The translations under genes and the position numbers were made by a program. Below are positions 1 through 11,747 of a stretch of 64,000 nt of DNA, piece after piece (position 1 is the first letter of the stretch; every line of letters starts with the position of its first letter). The notes beneath the pieces were generated by a model. The model ran no database searches, had not been told where the DNA came from, and worked only from the letters and a program-made list of their open reading frames with translations. This DNA is from Neurospora intermedia (lineage: Eukaryota > Ascomycota > Sordariomycetes > Sordariales > Sordariaceae), in NCBI GenBank assembly GCA_037102815.1, contig BTPP01000002.1:2542001-2606000 (forward strand). The letters run 5' to 3'.

Positions 1-1801
1 GATGAGGCCATCGTGATCGGCGGGGTAGCGAGCACATGCACTCAAAGGTACGGTCCTGTCGCGTTTCGATGTTGGGAGCTTCCCGAGTCACCGTTGGTCA
101 TTGGTGCGCCCAGGGCTCTCGGAAAGCCGTAACACGGACCCGCTCGCTCTTGAAGCGGCAATCCAAGGATGAAGGCTTCTGTGAGATCAGGCGATTGAAA
201 AGGGAATGACAAGGACGAGAAGCTGTTGAGTATGCGTGTTGAAACTCGGAGCACGATATGAGGGTCTCAGTGGTGTGCCCAACTGAGGCTGGCGAATCGG
301 ATACCACTCAATCTCCGCCCAATCTTCCGGCGATCACTCCCGCAAGGCTGCCAGACTGTCCCGCACGATCTGAGGCTGCTCGAGGCGGCTCCAGAAGTGG
401 CGCTCTGCAACGGCCCCTCCTTTTCGCTTATCAGAACTGCACGCTTTTGACAGAAGTCAGACCGACAGCTCTACCTAGCTTGAGATACCTACCTATCTTT
501 GAAGTACCTAGGTATCTCCCACGGAGGAGGTGTATCAAGTACCTCTATGCTGTGGTGATGTTCTGTGTAACCGCGGCGGTAACCACTTAGTCAGTGAAGC
601 TCCAGCTCCCGACCCCTGAGATGCAACAGCGCGACACGGCAATTGGTTTCAATGCCTCGATCAGAGTGACGGGAGGTTAAAAAAAGGACGGGAATGGCGT
701 GTTCTTGATCCAACTGCCTAGGCGCGGTCTAGGTGGTCAATTGTACCGTGATTTGAATTAGTGAGCCAGGGGGCTTTGGTCGTCGTTCCTGTCTTGCCCT
801 GTCGTCCCAGGGGTCACAATGGGATGTTTGGTCGCATAACGAGTGGAATCCATCCGTTGAATCGTGCCACTGCCTGCCCTGGGGTAGCCTTCTCGCACTG
901 CAGGTGGCCCCCGAACACGTCCACTCCAATTTTCAACAGCTGTCCGGCATGCGGCACCTGGCCAAAGAACAGACCACACATCAGGTCGTCCAGCTCCACC
1001 GCGACTGCGGGGCAGCTGCGATGGAAAAAGGACCCGCCTGTCAGCAGGTGACCCCCGGTCGCTTCCGGGCTTGGCGCCCGTGCAACAAGCTCTTTTGGCT
1101 CGACGCTACCCCGCATTTTCAACGCACGTCAGGTCCCACCAAGTGGGGTTCTCGAACAACCTAAGCTCCAGGACCTGGAGGTGCAGCGGGGGCGGGTGGT
1201 ACGACTGCCGCTACGGCACGCGCCATTCCTTTCTGAGGTGTAAGTGAGGTTCCATCCAATTCACCATCGAGGTTCTCTGCCGCAAAGCTTGCCGGCCGCG
1301 GATGCAACCGACTGCTTGCGGACCGGAAGTGCACCTCGTTGACTAGGTGGTACTCTGGTCTTCCCCGGAGAGGGAGCGGACGATCTGGGCTTTCATTTCC
1401 AAGTTGGTAAGTCTGAGCCCTTGCTCGATCCCCCTCCTCACGTGAGGTGATCATCTGGCACGATGCCCTCTTTCAAGTGAGTGTAGTCATGGCTCCTATC
1501 CCCCCCTCAGCGAGCTCTATCCATTGGGGTACGTCTCGCCTCATTTAAGAAGGAGCTTCCCGTGCACCCCGCGGCCACCCATTTTGTCCTGTTCAGTCCA
1601 TCTCACAAAGGTGATATCATATACGTCTCTACAAATTCATATCAACACGCAATATTTGAGAGAGCATTCCATCCTCCAAGACATTTCACGATCCTCGAAT
1701 TCTATCTTTGTCGGTAGTTCACGGCCTGCCACATCGTCGGACCATTGCACTTCATTCTTCTCTCTCACTTCTGACTTAAACACCACAACAAGGTTGTCAA
1801 G
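1..1801. other. Gene-free left edge
   Basis: I see no convincing gene here. Short open frames exist on both strands, but none shows a recognisable domain or a coherent exon structure. The stretch around 480-520 carries several TACCTA/CCTAGGTA elements, a motif that recurs in other intergenic parts of this window. The last 250 bases are rich in C and T, as is usual for the promoter and 5' leader of a Neurospora gene, and lead directly into the DJ-1-like gene at 1802. Confidence 0.6.
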
Positions 1802-2811
1802 ATGGCACACAAATCGTCTGCAGTGGCCGATGAGCCCATTGACGTGCTCTTCGCCCTGCATCCCAAGTTTAACCTCTTGGACTTTGCTGGCCCTCTCGAG
1901 GTCCTTACCACTGCCCTGCACGAGGCCAATGATCCTTGTAAGTCAGCCATACGTCATACCCTCGATCCTTTACGTCCTTGTCGAGGACCAAATGGCTGAT
2001 GTTAGGTTTATGATACAGCCTCCAGAGCCTTCGAAGTCACTGTCGCTGCCGGCGAGTCCACCGTTCTCTCAGACCAGGGAGTCGCCATCCAGTCCCAGAT
2101 CACCTGGAAGGAGGCCCATGAGCGCCTATCAGAATTCGACGTCCTCGTTGTCGTCGGCGGCAACGTTGATGATGCCATCCTGAAGGCCAAGGCCGAGCCC
2201 ATGCCCCTCATTACTGCCTACTCTGAGATCCAGAAGGCCGATCCCACTCGCGAGCGTACCCTGCTCTCTATCTGCACCGGATCCATCTTCTTGGCCGAAC
2301 TTGGTATCCTGTCTGGTCTTTCTGCGACCACCCACCCTGACTATATGACCCAGTTCGAGAATCTCTGCAGCCATTCGGCAGTCCGTGATCTTACCGAGCG
2401 TACCGATGTCATTGAAGATGCCCGATACGTGGTGAATAACTTGCGCTTCGACATTGGAGACGAGGATGAGAATCCCTACGTGCGACGCAAATCTGACGCT
2501 GGCCGCCGTCCTTCCAATGCCCGGTGAGTGGTGATACCTTTGTTCATTTAGCAAGAAACTCTACTGAAACCACTTACAGAAAGGGATCTATGTCCTTTAA
2601 GGGTGCGACACGTCGCGAATCTATTGCCCGCCGCGCAGCGATGCGCCTAGGTGGACTTCGTGTTATTACGAGTGGGGGAGTGACCGCTGGCCTGGATGCA
2701 GCTCTGTATCTGGTCAGCGTTATGGTTTCTGAGGAATCTGCTAATGAAGTTGCCCGTGTCATGCAATGGACTTGGACCAAGGGCGTTGTTGTTGATGGTC
2801 TTGATGTTTAA
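1802..2811 (+). CDS. DJ-1/PfpI (GlxA-type) family protein
   Basis: Three exons, 1802-1937, 2019-2523 and 2580-2811, give a 290-residue protein. Both introns (81 and 56 nt) start with GTAAGT or GTGAGT and end in CAG, and the joined frame is open throughout. The protein has the class I glutamine amidotransferase-like fold of the DJ-1/PfpI superfamily. The N-terminal part reads LLDFAGPLEVLTTA at about residues 25-38, and the nucleophile elbow is SICTGS with the expected reactive cysteine near residue 131. The FAGPLEV and YMTQFENLC-like features are closest to the GlxA/isonitrile hydratase-like branch, but there is no AraC DNA-binding domain. Members include stress-related, glyoxalase-like and hydratase enzymes, so the substrate cannot be named. 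A C-terminal helix runs on to residue 290. The start is the first ATG in frame and lies just after a CT-rich leader. Confidence 0.88.
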
Positions 2812-3353
2812 AGCGAGGCGCCGGTGGTTGCACAAGATGGTCTCGGTTATGGAAGGGAAATCGCTTCACATGGAACTGTATTTCATCGAAGGATTAAAAT
2901 GCATACCATGACAGTAATGTTTGAAATGAAATAAAAACTGGTAATCAATCTCTTCTGACGATGCATCCTGCAAATTTCTCCCGTCGTTCTTCCGTCGTCG
3001 CGGTTGAAGATGGAGCAGGGAGTACTTATGGCGCAAGGGTCTTTCACCCAAACTAAAGTTTACACTAAGGTAGTCTCTAGGTCCACTGAGCCCACTTTCA
3101 CCGATGCGGGAGCTTGAGAGCTCCACTAGGTACGCGGATGATGTTCTCCACCAGGTCCCCCTCACGAGGCCGCCAGCTGGCGCCGGTCCGGGGGGGATGC
3201 GGAAAATATTGTCGAAACGGGGAATCGCCAATCTTTCAATCGGCCGGCTGCTCCAGATTCTGAGGTGCTGTGAGTACGGATCCCCGGCGCGATCTCACTC
3301 ATTGACAAGGCGCGTTCCCTCCCGTCCTTCGTATACCCACCAGATCCGGCACA
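2812..3353. other. Intergenic: DJ-1 gene 3' region and mL23 promoter
   Basis: No gene is seen. The stretch holds the 3' end of the DJ-1-like gene, where an A-rich AATGAAATAAAAAC segment near 2924-2938 may act in polyadenylation, and the promoter of the mitochondrial ribosomal protein gene transcribed in the same direction. Confidence 0.5.
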
Positions 3354-4231
3354 ATGGCCTCCGTAGCGAAAACGGGTGCTGAGGCACTGAGGAATGCCCC
3401 CTTTAGGGTGGGCAAGAAGCAGATCTTCCTGTAAGAAAGATATTACCAAATCTACGATGCGATTACGCTCGTTATACCTGCACAGTCCGCCTCTCCCTCT
3501 CTGCAAAAAGCTCCCGTTCTGTTCCCCTAGAGTTCGTGATATCGCAGACATGACACCCCATCCATCCGCCTCGTTTACCAGACTTTGGAGCCGGCCCTAA
3601 CAAAGTGATGTTAACCAACAGGCCAAACCACGTCATCACGTTCGTCCGCCCGCTGCCCAAGCAGCCGCCTAACCTCGCGACCTTCATCGTCCCCCTCGAG
3701 TTCAACAAGCTCGACCTGCGCGACTACCTCTACCATGTCTACAACGTCGAGGTGACGGGTGTCCGCTCCTTCGTCAACCAGCGCATGCACGAGCAGAGAC
3801 ACGGCGATGTCGGCAACTGGCGCCGCCCCAAGTCGCAAAAGATGATGATCGCCGAGCTGGCCAAGCCGTTCGTCTGGCCCAAGCCGCCCGCTGAGGAGGC
3901 CCGCGAAGCATTCGACTACGCCATGTGGAAGAAGCAGAAGACGGCGCAGGAGCAAGATACCAAGTTCCAGGGCATCAGGGCCCAGGGCGAGGTCGTGCCG
4001 CCGTCGCAGTTTGAGGTGACCAAGGACCGCAAGGCCATCAAGGCACGGCAGAGCAAGTTCCTCTCGGGCGAGGAGACATGGGCGCCCGGAAAGGTCAACG
4101 CATTTCTGAATTCGAAGATTGTGCCGGAGGAGGAGGGATGGTCCGAAGTAGAAGAGAACCTGCCTTTGGATGAGTCGGCGGAGGCTGCCGCGGAGGAGAG
4201 CAGCAGCAAAGGTTCGGAGACTAGGCAATGA
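3354..4231 (+). CDS. mrp20: Mitochondrial large-subunit ribosomal protein uL23m
   Basis: Two exons, 3354-3430 and 3622-4231, encode 228 residues. The 191-nt intron begins GTAAGA and ends ACAG. The protein belongs to the L23 family and is a structural component of the mitochondrial ribosome near the exit tunnel. The L23 core (about residues 25-90) reads IFLPNHVITFVRPLP, then LDLRDYLYHVYNVEVTGVRS, which is the beta-strand and helix pattern of mitochondrial L23. The C-terminal half is a mitochondria-specific extension rich in charged residues, ending in an acidic Ser-rich tail. The first exon supplies the short basic N terminus (MASVAKTGAEALRNAPFRVG), consistent with import into mitochondria. 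Its 3' end faces the MT-A70 gene, about 300 bases away. The gene name follows the Neurospora/yeast MRP20 usage as I recall it. Confidence 0.92.
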
Positions 4232-4527
4232 ATGTGAGGGCCAGCCTTCTTGATTGTGTTGCACCCATTGAATTGGGTTCTGGGCTGAGTAGGGAATGGA
4301 TGGGACGAAGGGAAGTGACAGGGCGAGGAAACTTCAATCGTTCATACAAAAAGAAACGATAATCTTTGGAGCGGATAGAACGGGCTTGGCGGGAATCTGA
4401 TTGTATGATATATGACGCACCTGTTGGACGGGACATTTGCGATTTTACCGTGTAACATGTAGGATACGATACAGAAGTAGACCGGGAGCAGCACTAGAAG
4501 GCGTTCCGGTTGTCTATACTGCTTGCC

Positions 4528-5712
4528 TCACCGTTCTTTTGATGGAACGGGCAGCCCTTCTTCTTCTTCTTCTTCTTCTTTTTCCGCAACAAGTTCTACC
4601 CAACGACTACGATGCTGAAATAGCAGACACTGGTCGCCCCAGCTCCACCACCCTGCCGTCAGGTTCCGGGCAAAAACCTCCAAAGCTTGATAATCGGGCG
4701 GCAGAAGGTCGGCGAACAAACCTCGTAGATTGGGTTTCCTGGAATGGAGGTCCGGCACTGTTACGATGACCTTGGTCTCTATAGGGCTTCGTTTCTTGAC
4801 ACCCGGACCGGTTCCACGTTTCCTCGCGAGCAGAAGTCGTTCCCACGGTTTCCTCCAGGCGCAATCAAGACTCACAATGGGCTCTCCGCCGGTGGTCACC
4901 TTCAGCCATATCCACTCGCCGATCAATTCGACTTGCCACTCATCGAAGATACCCTTTGGGCATGTGAGAAGCTCGGCGGCTCGCGCCGAGTTCGTAACCC
5001 ATACAGCTACGAGACCGTCCTCGGATAAGTGCGATGCGACAGGAATCTGGGAAAGAAGGTCCCTTATAGAGTCCGCGTCACGCGCCGGTTGGTAGATGCC
5101 CCTTTTCCTCTTTGCGGATCGGTTAGGCCAGGGCGGATCCATGAGGATCAGATCAAATTTCTTGGGCGCCGTCGCGAGAAACTGAGATCTCCGAGACTCC
5201 ACCGTGCCAAGCAGGTAATGAGATGCCTTTGGAATGGTGTAATGGGAGAGGTCTGGCGGCGCCTCACCAGAGGCATCGTCAAAGCTTTTGGCATTGTCTG
5301 AGACGTCAAAAACCTCTCCGTCAGAACCCCGCTTCCCGTTCCGGTTGACTGCCGTCGTTAGGCGATTTATCCTTGGCAGAGAATGACGCGGTAAACACCA
5401 TTCTCCGTGATAAGAATGCTGAATGTCTTCCAAGGCCGACTCGGCAGCGGAACGGGCCATCAGTTTCGCTATGTGATCGGAAGCAGATGGCGCAGCGCTG
5501 GCCGGGGATGATCGCGATTTCGACTTGGGCTCCGGAGTTGGAAACGGGGAGGACGGAGGTTCTGCCGAAATCAGGGTCCGTAGCTTGAGCGGAGTAAGCG
5601 CGCCATCATCAAGCTCTCTTGGGAGAAGCTGAGCTTCCTCGATTGAACGAGGCAGATCCAGGAGGAACACTGTTCGATTATCATTGTGATATAGAACATA
5701 TGAGTGAACCAT
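4528..5712 (-). CDS. MT-A70 family N6-adenine methyltransferase
   Basis: A single exon encodes 394 residues from the ATG at 5712. The frame is open further upstream to 5814, but homologues as I know them begin near MVHSYVLYHNDNRTVFLLD. The catalytic motif DPPW lies at about residues 192-195 in FDLILMDPPWPNRS, and the following SAM-binding fold matches the MT-A70 family (METTL3, METTL4, Ime4). The absence of CCCH fingers and the overall shape favour the METTL4-like branch, which methylates adenine in RNA or DNA. The true substrate is not visible from sequence. The C terminus carries a run of glutamates coded by a CTT/GAA triplet repeat (about 4558-4580), so its length probably varies between strains. 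The gene is convergent with mrp20 and divergent from the mitochondrial carrier. Confidence 0.87.
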   Translation of the reverse strand: MVHSYVLYHNDNRTVFLLDLPRSIEEAQLLPRELDDGALTPLKLRTLISAEPPSSPFPTPEPKSKSRSSPASAAPSASDHIAKLMARSAAESALEDIQHSYHGEWCLPRHSLPRINRLTTAVNRNGKRGSDGEVFDVSDNAKSFDDASGEAPPDLSHYTIPKASHYLLGTVESRRSQFLATAPKKFDLILMDPPWPNRSAKRKRGIYQPARDADSIRDLLSQIPVASHLSEDGLVAVWVTNSARAAELLTCPKGIFDEWQVELIGEWIWLKVTTGGEPIVSLDCAWRKPWERLLLARKRGTGPGVKKRSPIETKVIVTVPDLHSRKPNLRGLFADLLPPDYQALEVFARNLTAGWWSWGDQCLLFQHRSRWVELVAEKEEEEEEEGLPVPSKER

Positions 5713-6696
5713 GGTCACTGAGCTGATCCAGCCCAGATGAGATAGAGATCTGATCAAACCGGTTGTGCCCGGGCTGGGGGTGAAGGGACCCCAGTTTGTC
5801 ACTGCACCCCGCAAAAACAGAAGCAGAGACGGGAGCGGAGGGCGGAGGGATGATTCAGGTCTAAATCCAGGGCAAGGAACAGTGGGATTCCCGACTGGTA
5901 GTTAGTGGTGCATCCGCCGCAAGGTTCCGTCCAGTCACGATCATGTTGGTTGTGGGGCCGCGTTCATGCGGGTAAAAGGGTCCGAATCTGGCAAAAGAAG
6001 ACGGCATACGTAACAATCGATAACAATTCAGAAGCCGAGGAAATGGGCGGTCATCAGGCGACGCGCAACAGTAGGTACTCGTTTCGTCGGGGTCGCGTGA
6101 CCAACACGAATGGTGGTTTCTGCAGATTACTCAGCGCCGCCGTTTCCAGGTATACAGGCTCGACAGGTTTTCTTCGGCAATCCTCGGCTGGCAGGGACCG
6201 GCTGGCCGGGGAATTTGGGAATCTGGAGGTCGAGTGAGTGCATCGCACCCGAGAAGCGGTGTTGGAGAGAAAATGGGGGAACTTGAATGTGCCCTCCAAG
6301 GGTTGTCGTTCCCCGGCTCCGCTACAAAGTGTGTGATGTAATAATCCCAGTACCTGTATCGATCCTCCAAAATACCTTCGGTTCCTGTAACACACAATCA
6401 ACAACACAATCCCCTAGACTCACTCCTGGAACCAGCGCTCCATTCCCACTCAATTCCGCATCCATTGCCCTCCTATTCCTCCATCTCGGTGCCGCAACTC
6501 TAGGGTTGTGCTCCTGGCTTTTGATCACAAAGCAAAACCGGCAACCTCTACCGTCGCATCGGCGAGCCCACATCCATTCACCTAAAGACTTCTCCGCCGG
6601 CAATGCGCTTGTAGAAAGGCGCATTCTCGCTTTCTCCTAGATTGCGATCCTTCGCATACGATATTCTGAGCCCCTTCGAGGCCCGCGTCAGAGGGA
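5713..6696. other. Divergent promoter region (MT-A70 / carrier)
   Basis: This is the shared upstream region of two divergent genes. Small open frames occur on both strands but show no recognisable protein. Nothing else is seen here. Confidence 0.55.
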
Positions 6697-7961
6697 ATGC
6701 CCCCGGCCCTCATCAGCCATGCCTCCATGCCGGGGAGCGCATCAAACGAACCACGAGAGGTAACAGCTGATGCGTTCCGGCTAGGGGCCAAGATGCAGAA
6801 GGAGAAAGGTGAAGCGGCGATATGCCCAACAGACGATGAAGCGTCGGTACCGCGGTCCAAGAAGCATTCGAGTTCGCAGAAGAAACGGAGTTTGGATTAC
6901 CTTTGGAGATCGGGAGTAGCAGGGGGCTTGGCCGGATGCGCGGTAAGTATTTCCAATTCCATCAGCACTACACTGGTCGCATCTCGTGCACGCTTTGACT
7001 GTGATGGTCGCGACTGACTCGTTTTGTTTGGCAGGCCAAAACCGTTGTCGCACCGCTTGATCGGGTAAAGATCCTATTCCAGGCTCACAATCCACAATTC
7101 GTCAAGTACGCGGGCTCGTGGTGGGGCTTTGGTGAGGCCATAAAAGAAATATATCGACAGGATGGGGTTAGGGGTCTATTTAGGGGGCATTCAGCAACCC
7201 TCCTAAGGATCTTTCCGTACGCCGGTATCAAGTTTCTGGCCTACGAGCAGATAAGGGCACTCGTCATCACTCGAAAGGACCACGAAACCCCCCTACGGCG
7301 GCTTGTGAGCGGCTCGCTCGCCGGCGTCACGTCCGTCTTCTTCACCTATCCCCTCGAACTCATACGAGTACGGCTAGCGTTCGAGACAAAACGGGAAGGC
7401 CGGTCATCCCTCCGATCCATCATTAGGCAGATATACAGCGAAAATGCCCTCACGGTTCCCAAAAACGCACCGGCTTCAACACACGCGCCCGCTCTAATTC
7501 CGCGGACCGGGCTCGCCAACTTCTACCGCGGCTTCTCTCCCACCCTCCTCGGCATGCTTCCCTACGCCGGTATGTCCTTCCTCACACACGACACGGTTGG
7601 CGACATCTTCCGGCACCCGAAGCTTGCAAAATGGACAACACTACCGCAACCAGAAAACGCGCCGGCCGGTAAGGCTGCCCCCCTGCGCTCATGGGCGGAG
7701 CTTACGGCCGGTGGTATCGCGGGGTTGGTCTCGCAGACGGTGTCGTACCCCTTGGAGGTCATCAGGCGGCGCATGCAGGTCGGCGGAGCGGTCGGCGATG
7801 GTCATAGGTTGACCATTGGCGAGACAGCCAAGCTGATCATGCGGGAACGGGGGGTCCGCGGCTTCTTTGTCGGCTTGACTATTGGGTATGCGAAGGTAGT
7901 TCCCATGGTGGCTACGAGCTTTTACACTTATGAAAGGTTAAAGACATTTTTTGGCATCTAG
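6697..7961 (+). CDS. leu5: Mitochondrial carrier, Leu5/SLC25A42-like (CoA-type)
   Basis: Exons 6697-6942 and 7035-7961 encode 390 residues. The 92-nt intron begins GTAAGT and ends GGCAG. The protein has three mitochondrial carrier repeats, each with a PxD/ExxR/K-type signature: PLDRVK (about residue 88), PLELIRVR and PLEVIRRR. The order and the surrounding sequence (AKTVVAPLDRVKILFQ, FRGHSATLLRIFPYAGIKF, YRGFSPTLLGMLPYAGMSF) fit the Leu5/Graves disease carrier/SLC25A42 group. In yeast Leu5 is needed for coenzyme A accumulation in the mitochondrial matrix, and in animals the group transports CoA and adenine nucleotides. It acts in the inner membrane. There is an insertion of about 35 residues between the second and third repeats (LPQPENAPAGK region) and a hydrophilic N-terminal extension of about 65 residues. 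The assignment to the CoA subgroup is by pattern only. Confidence 0.9.
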
Positions 7962-9971
7962 AAAGCTCTCTCAATTCTCTCCTCTTGTTGCTAGGTAGAG
8001 GGTCTCGAAACGGGCGGTCAAGGCTTGGGTTGTTTACTTCTTACAAGGGTTATCTGTACTTGGGGTATACGGGCGAGACACATGTTCATGGTGTTGGTTG
8101 GCTTTGTTCTTGATAGGTACATATATACAGACTTAGAGATATTCTCGGCGTGTCAATGACTACCGACCGGATCTTCTATCGCAAGCAACGATAACCGAAA
8201 ATCTTGAAGCCTATCTATTCATTTATATCGTGTTACGAATGTGATGATGTAAAAAGACAGAAAGCCAGCTATTATAAGAAAAACCAAAAAGGAAAGAGGA
8301 AAACAAAAAAAAAACATACAACACCAGGGATTCGCTGGTCGTCACCGACCCAACTACTAGTCTGGCCCTCACTGGCTTATCTATGGGAGAGCGGACGGGA
8401 TCCCGAGTTTTCCAGTGGGTATGGTCGTATGTGCATGTTTGTTATTCAGATTCTGTCTATAATTCAAGGCATAGGGAAATGGGAGATGGGGATGTTTACA
8501 ACAACTCCCCTTTCCAGGGTCGACGAACAGCAGCAGCCTCCAAACACCAAGATCTGTGAGCGGCATCGTACAAAATTAATAACTGCGGACATATTAAGAG
8601 CTATCAAGCGACGCCAATACTAGGATATATTGACAATTACGTGTTTGAGGACTTGCACTGTTCGTTTCAAGTGAGGTCATAAAGGATGTTGAATCAAGCA
8701 GACACATGGAGATCACGATTAGAGAATGCAAGAGCGCCAATGAAATGTAGAGGAAATCGATATCCTCTAATCTTAGTTGTGGTATTTGTAGGCGGCACGC
8801 AGACGGGAGTCTATCAGAGGGAAATTATCTGACCAGAGAGGTCGCATGAATCGATAGTAACTTCATTCAATGAGCAGAGACGAGCTAAAGCAATTAGAAA
8901 GATAAACGGGTAGTAGTATCTAAGAAAGCAGTGACAGAGGAGTTATAAGAAGATAACTGAAGGCAGATTCGAAGTAAGAGGGCAGTTAGGTACGAACGGA
9001 AGTGGCGCGTTTTACCTTTGCCGACTACCTCTGCGAGCGTCTTGCCACGGTTGTCTAATGAGTGTATCTCCCAAACACGGAGTGTACAGTACCGTGTAGC
9101 TAGAGGTACCTACCTAGATGGGTAGCTGTCAGGCTTTCATGAGTTACTAATTTATGTTGATCGAACAAAATTGAGAGCTGATCAGAGACCTACAGAGACT
9201 AAAACCTGCAACGGTATGCTCAACTTTTTTCTTTTTTTCTCTTTTCTTCTTTTCGTTGCTTTTCTTTTCTTTTCTTTTCTTTTCTTTTCTTTTCTTTCCT
9301 TTCCTTTCCTGTTTTTTCTTTCGTTTGATTTTGCTGTGTCTTGACATTCGCTTAAGTTCGGTTCGAGAGCTGGCAAAGGTAGCACCTTCCAATAAGCACA
9401 GACTGATGCCGATATGCTCGACTTGTCGTAAAAGCGCATGTCACCGGATGGGGTGTACAATGCAGAAGTAAGTAAACAATGTGTCAAGGATGGATTGAGG
9501 TTCTTCTCGCAATATAGGACTCCAGTCCAGTGTCTATATCAGATGGACAAAGCGTAAGACGATGTTACTTACAGTTGTGGTACTGTACACATCTCCAATG
9601 TATTACGGACAAAGTCGAGGCACGTGAGCCCTTTTGAGACACTCTCGTCTTGTTCGGTCCATTTTCAATACATCACATTATCAACCACATACAGCGAAGC
9701 GCAAGTTCATAAAGATTCCAAGTTGTCATCATCTCTTCTTCATTGGACATTTCCGGGTATTATCGCTTCCTCCTGCACCAGATTCTATCGCTCCTCCGCT
9801 TTTGTTTTCCCCTTCCTCCCCCCACCCCCACCAAACAGACAACCATTCTTCCCTCTAGGTTCTATCGCTCCTGCCCTTTCCTGGTCCCTCACAAGCCATT
9901 ATATCATAAATCAATAACAAGAATGGAAAACACGTGCCATTACCAACAACCCTTGATGGGCCAACCCCTCC
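7962..9971. other. Intergenic between convergent carrier and pho-5
   Basis: Two kilobases separate the 3' ends of two convergent genes, more than two untranslated tails would need. I found no open frame with a recognisable domain. The stretch contains an A-rich segment (8270-8320), a homopyrimidine tract (9227-9322) and, near 9101-9121, TACCTACCTAG elements like those elsewhere in the window. A non-coding transcript is possible but nothing here shows it. Confidence 0.55.
9227..9322. repeat. Homopyrimidine tract with (TTTTC)n microsatellite
   Basis: Almost 100 bases are T and C on the top strand. A core of about seven TTTTC units runs from about 9258 to 9295 and is followed by TTTCC units. 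This is a simple pentanucleotide microsatellite in intergenic DNA. Such tracts can form triplex structures and vary in length between strains. Confidence 0.9.
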
Positions 9972-11747
9972 TCAAGCGCTCACAGCAGCACTACTCGTGG
10001 GTGCCTCCGTCTTGTTCTCAGTGACGGTCGTATCCCTCTGCGCCTCCTCCTCACCGCTCATATCGAACTCGCCCGACAACTCCTCCAGCGTCTTCCGCTT
10101 CGTCTCGGGAATCAAGAAAGTAGTACCAACACCGAGCAACATGAAGAGAGCATAGATCTCCAACACGTGGTTCATCCACGGGTTCGGGTTTCCTCCCTTG
10201 ACAGCGCCCCTGGTGCGCAGGGGGGCGATGGCGCCCTGGCCGATGATAGAGCCGATCTTGCCCATGGCGGCGCTCAAGCCGTGCGAGGTAGACCTGTAAC
10301 GAGTGGGAAACACCTCGCCGGGCACGATAAAGGTGGTAGCGTTGGGACCAAAGTTGAAGAAGAACTGGGCGAGGACGAAGATGGCGAGCAGCGCGTGAGG
10401 CGAGAGGTGCTTGTAGGCGAAACCCATGACCACGAAAAGAATGGTAAGGATACCGAAGCCCATGAACTGGATCGGCTTACGACCGACAGTGTCGACAGTG
10501 AAGACGGTAACCCAGTATCCGGGGACGGCGCCGGCGAGGACAATGATCAAGTTGCCGACGGCGGTGTTGTAGAGGATCTCATACGTGTTCTTGGCACCCG
10601 TGGTGGAGTAGCCGATGACGTTGAGGATGGTGGCGTTGTTGAGCGAGACGCCGTAGTAGGCAATGTCGAGGAAGCACCAAGACAGGGCGGTACCGGCGAG
10701 CAGCATGGCGTTCTTGCGCTTGGAGTAGTGGCGGAAGAAGTCACCCCAGCTGGCCTTGGGGATCTCCATCTCCTTTTCGGCCTCCTGCTTGGCGACGATG
10801 CGGGCGGTCTCGTCGGGCTGGCCCTTGGGCTTGCCCGTCTTGAAGGCTTCGATGTCGTCACTGGCCTGCTCAACGTCCCTCTTGACGTCGAAGGTGTAGC
10901 GAGGAGTCTCGGGGATAGTCAAGCGGTAGTAGAGCGCGATGCAGCCGGGAACAGCACCGACACCAATGACTGTCCTCCACATCTTGTCAACGGCAACGGC
11001 ACAGTCTCCGGTGCAGGAAGCCAGAGTAGGGGCAGCCTCAAGCGACTTCTTGAAACCGAGTGTAACGAACAACATGACGAATGCGGCAGCAAGCTGGCCA
11101 AGACCTTGCATAGCAAAGACGGCACCCATCATGGCACCTCTCCACTTGGTTGTAGCGAATTCGGAGGTGATAATACTGGAAAGAGGATAGTCTCCACCGA
11201 TACCGACACCCTGTTGTAATAGATGTTAGTTATATGTTTCTTGTGAGAGGGGTTCGTCTGAATGATTGCTTACCATAAGGACACGCCAGAAGATAATGAT
11301 ACCGATGATGTTGATGGAAGGGGACCCGGAGGCCAAGGCCTGAGCGAGAGTGGCAAAGATGATGAACAACAATTCCAATCCGTACATGCTCTTACGACCG
11401 AAGACATCAGCAGCGGCGCCGAAGCCGACCTGCCCAATGACCGTGCCGGCCGATGTTGCGAGCTTGATGGCTGTGTCGGAGGTTGTAGGCATCTTGCCTT
11501 CGCCTGGGTAGTAGACAATGCCGAGCATGAGGGTCAAAAGAGAGACGGTGAAGATGTCGTAAGAGTCTGTGAAGAAACCGACACCGGCAACGGCAACGGC
11601 CCGAACGTGATACCATCCGAATGGTGCTCTGTCGACTTCGGCGAGGGCGAGTCGTCGCCTCTCATTGGGATCCTTGATGTGAAGAAAGTCATTGTAAAAG
11701 TTGTGATAGGCGTTGTTGCCTCCGGCAGTCTTCTGAGGGGTACTCAT
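9972..11747 (-). CDS. pho-5: Repressible high-affinity phosphate permease
   Basis: Exons 11747-11274 and 11210-9972 encode 570 residues, and the 63-nt intron begins GTAAGC and ends ACAG. This is a major facilitator of the phosphate:H+ symporter family (Pho84-like), with about twelve membrane segments in the plasma membrane. The family signature spans the splice junction: GVGIGGDYPLSSIITSE begins at residue 159. The sequence agrees with Neurospora crassa PHO-5 as I remember it, including the start MSTPQKTAGGNNAYHNFYND and the length of 570. A long central loop (about residues 255-305) is rich in Lys, Glu and Asp, and the C-terminal tail is Thr- and Ser-rich. In Neurospora this permease is induced on phosphate starvation by the transcription factor NUC-1. 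A CACGTGGG element 470 bases upstream of the ATG fits that control. Confidence 0.96.

Noticed and set aside
3611-4264. 217-codon frame on the bottom strand opposite mrp20
   Set aside because: It is a Leu/Arg-rich antisense shadow of the ribosomal protein gene with no family likeness.
10167-11219. 350-codon open frame on the top strand opposite pho-5
   Set aside because: It lies antisense to the well-supported permease exon, has Asp/Gly/Val-rich composition caused by the codon bias of pho-5, and shows no domain.
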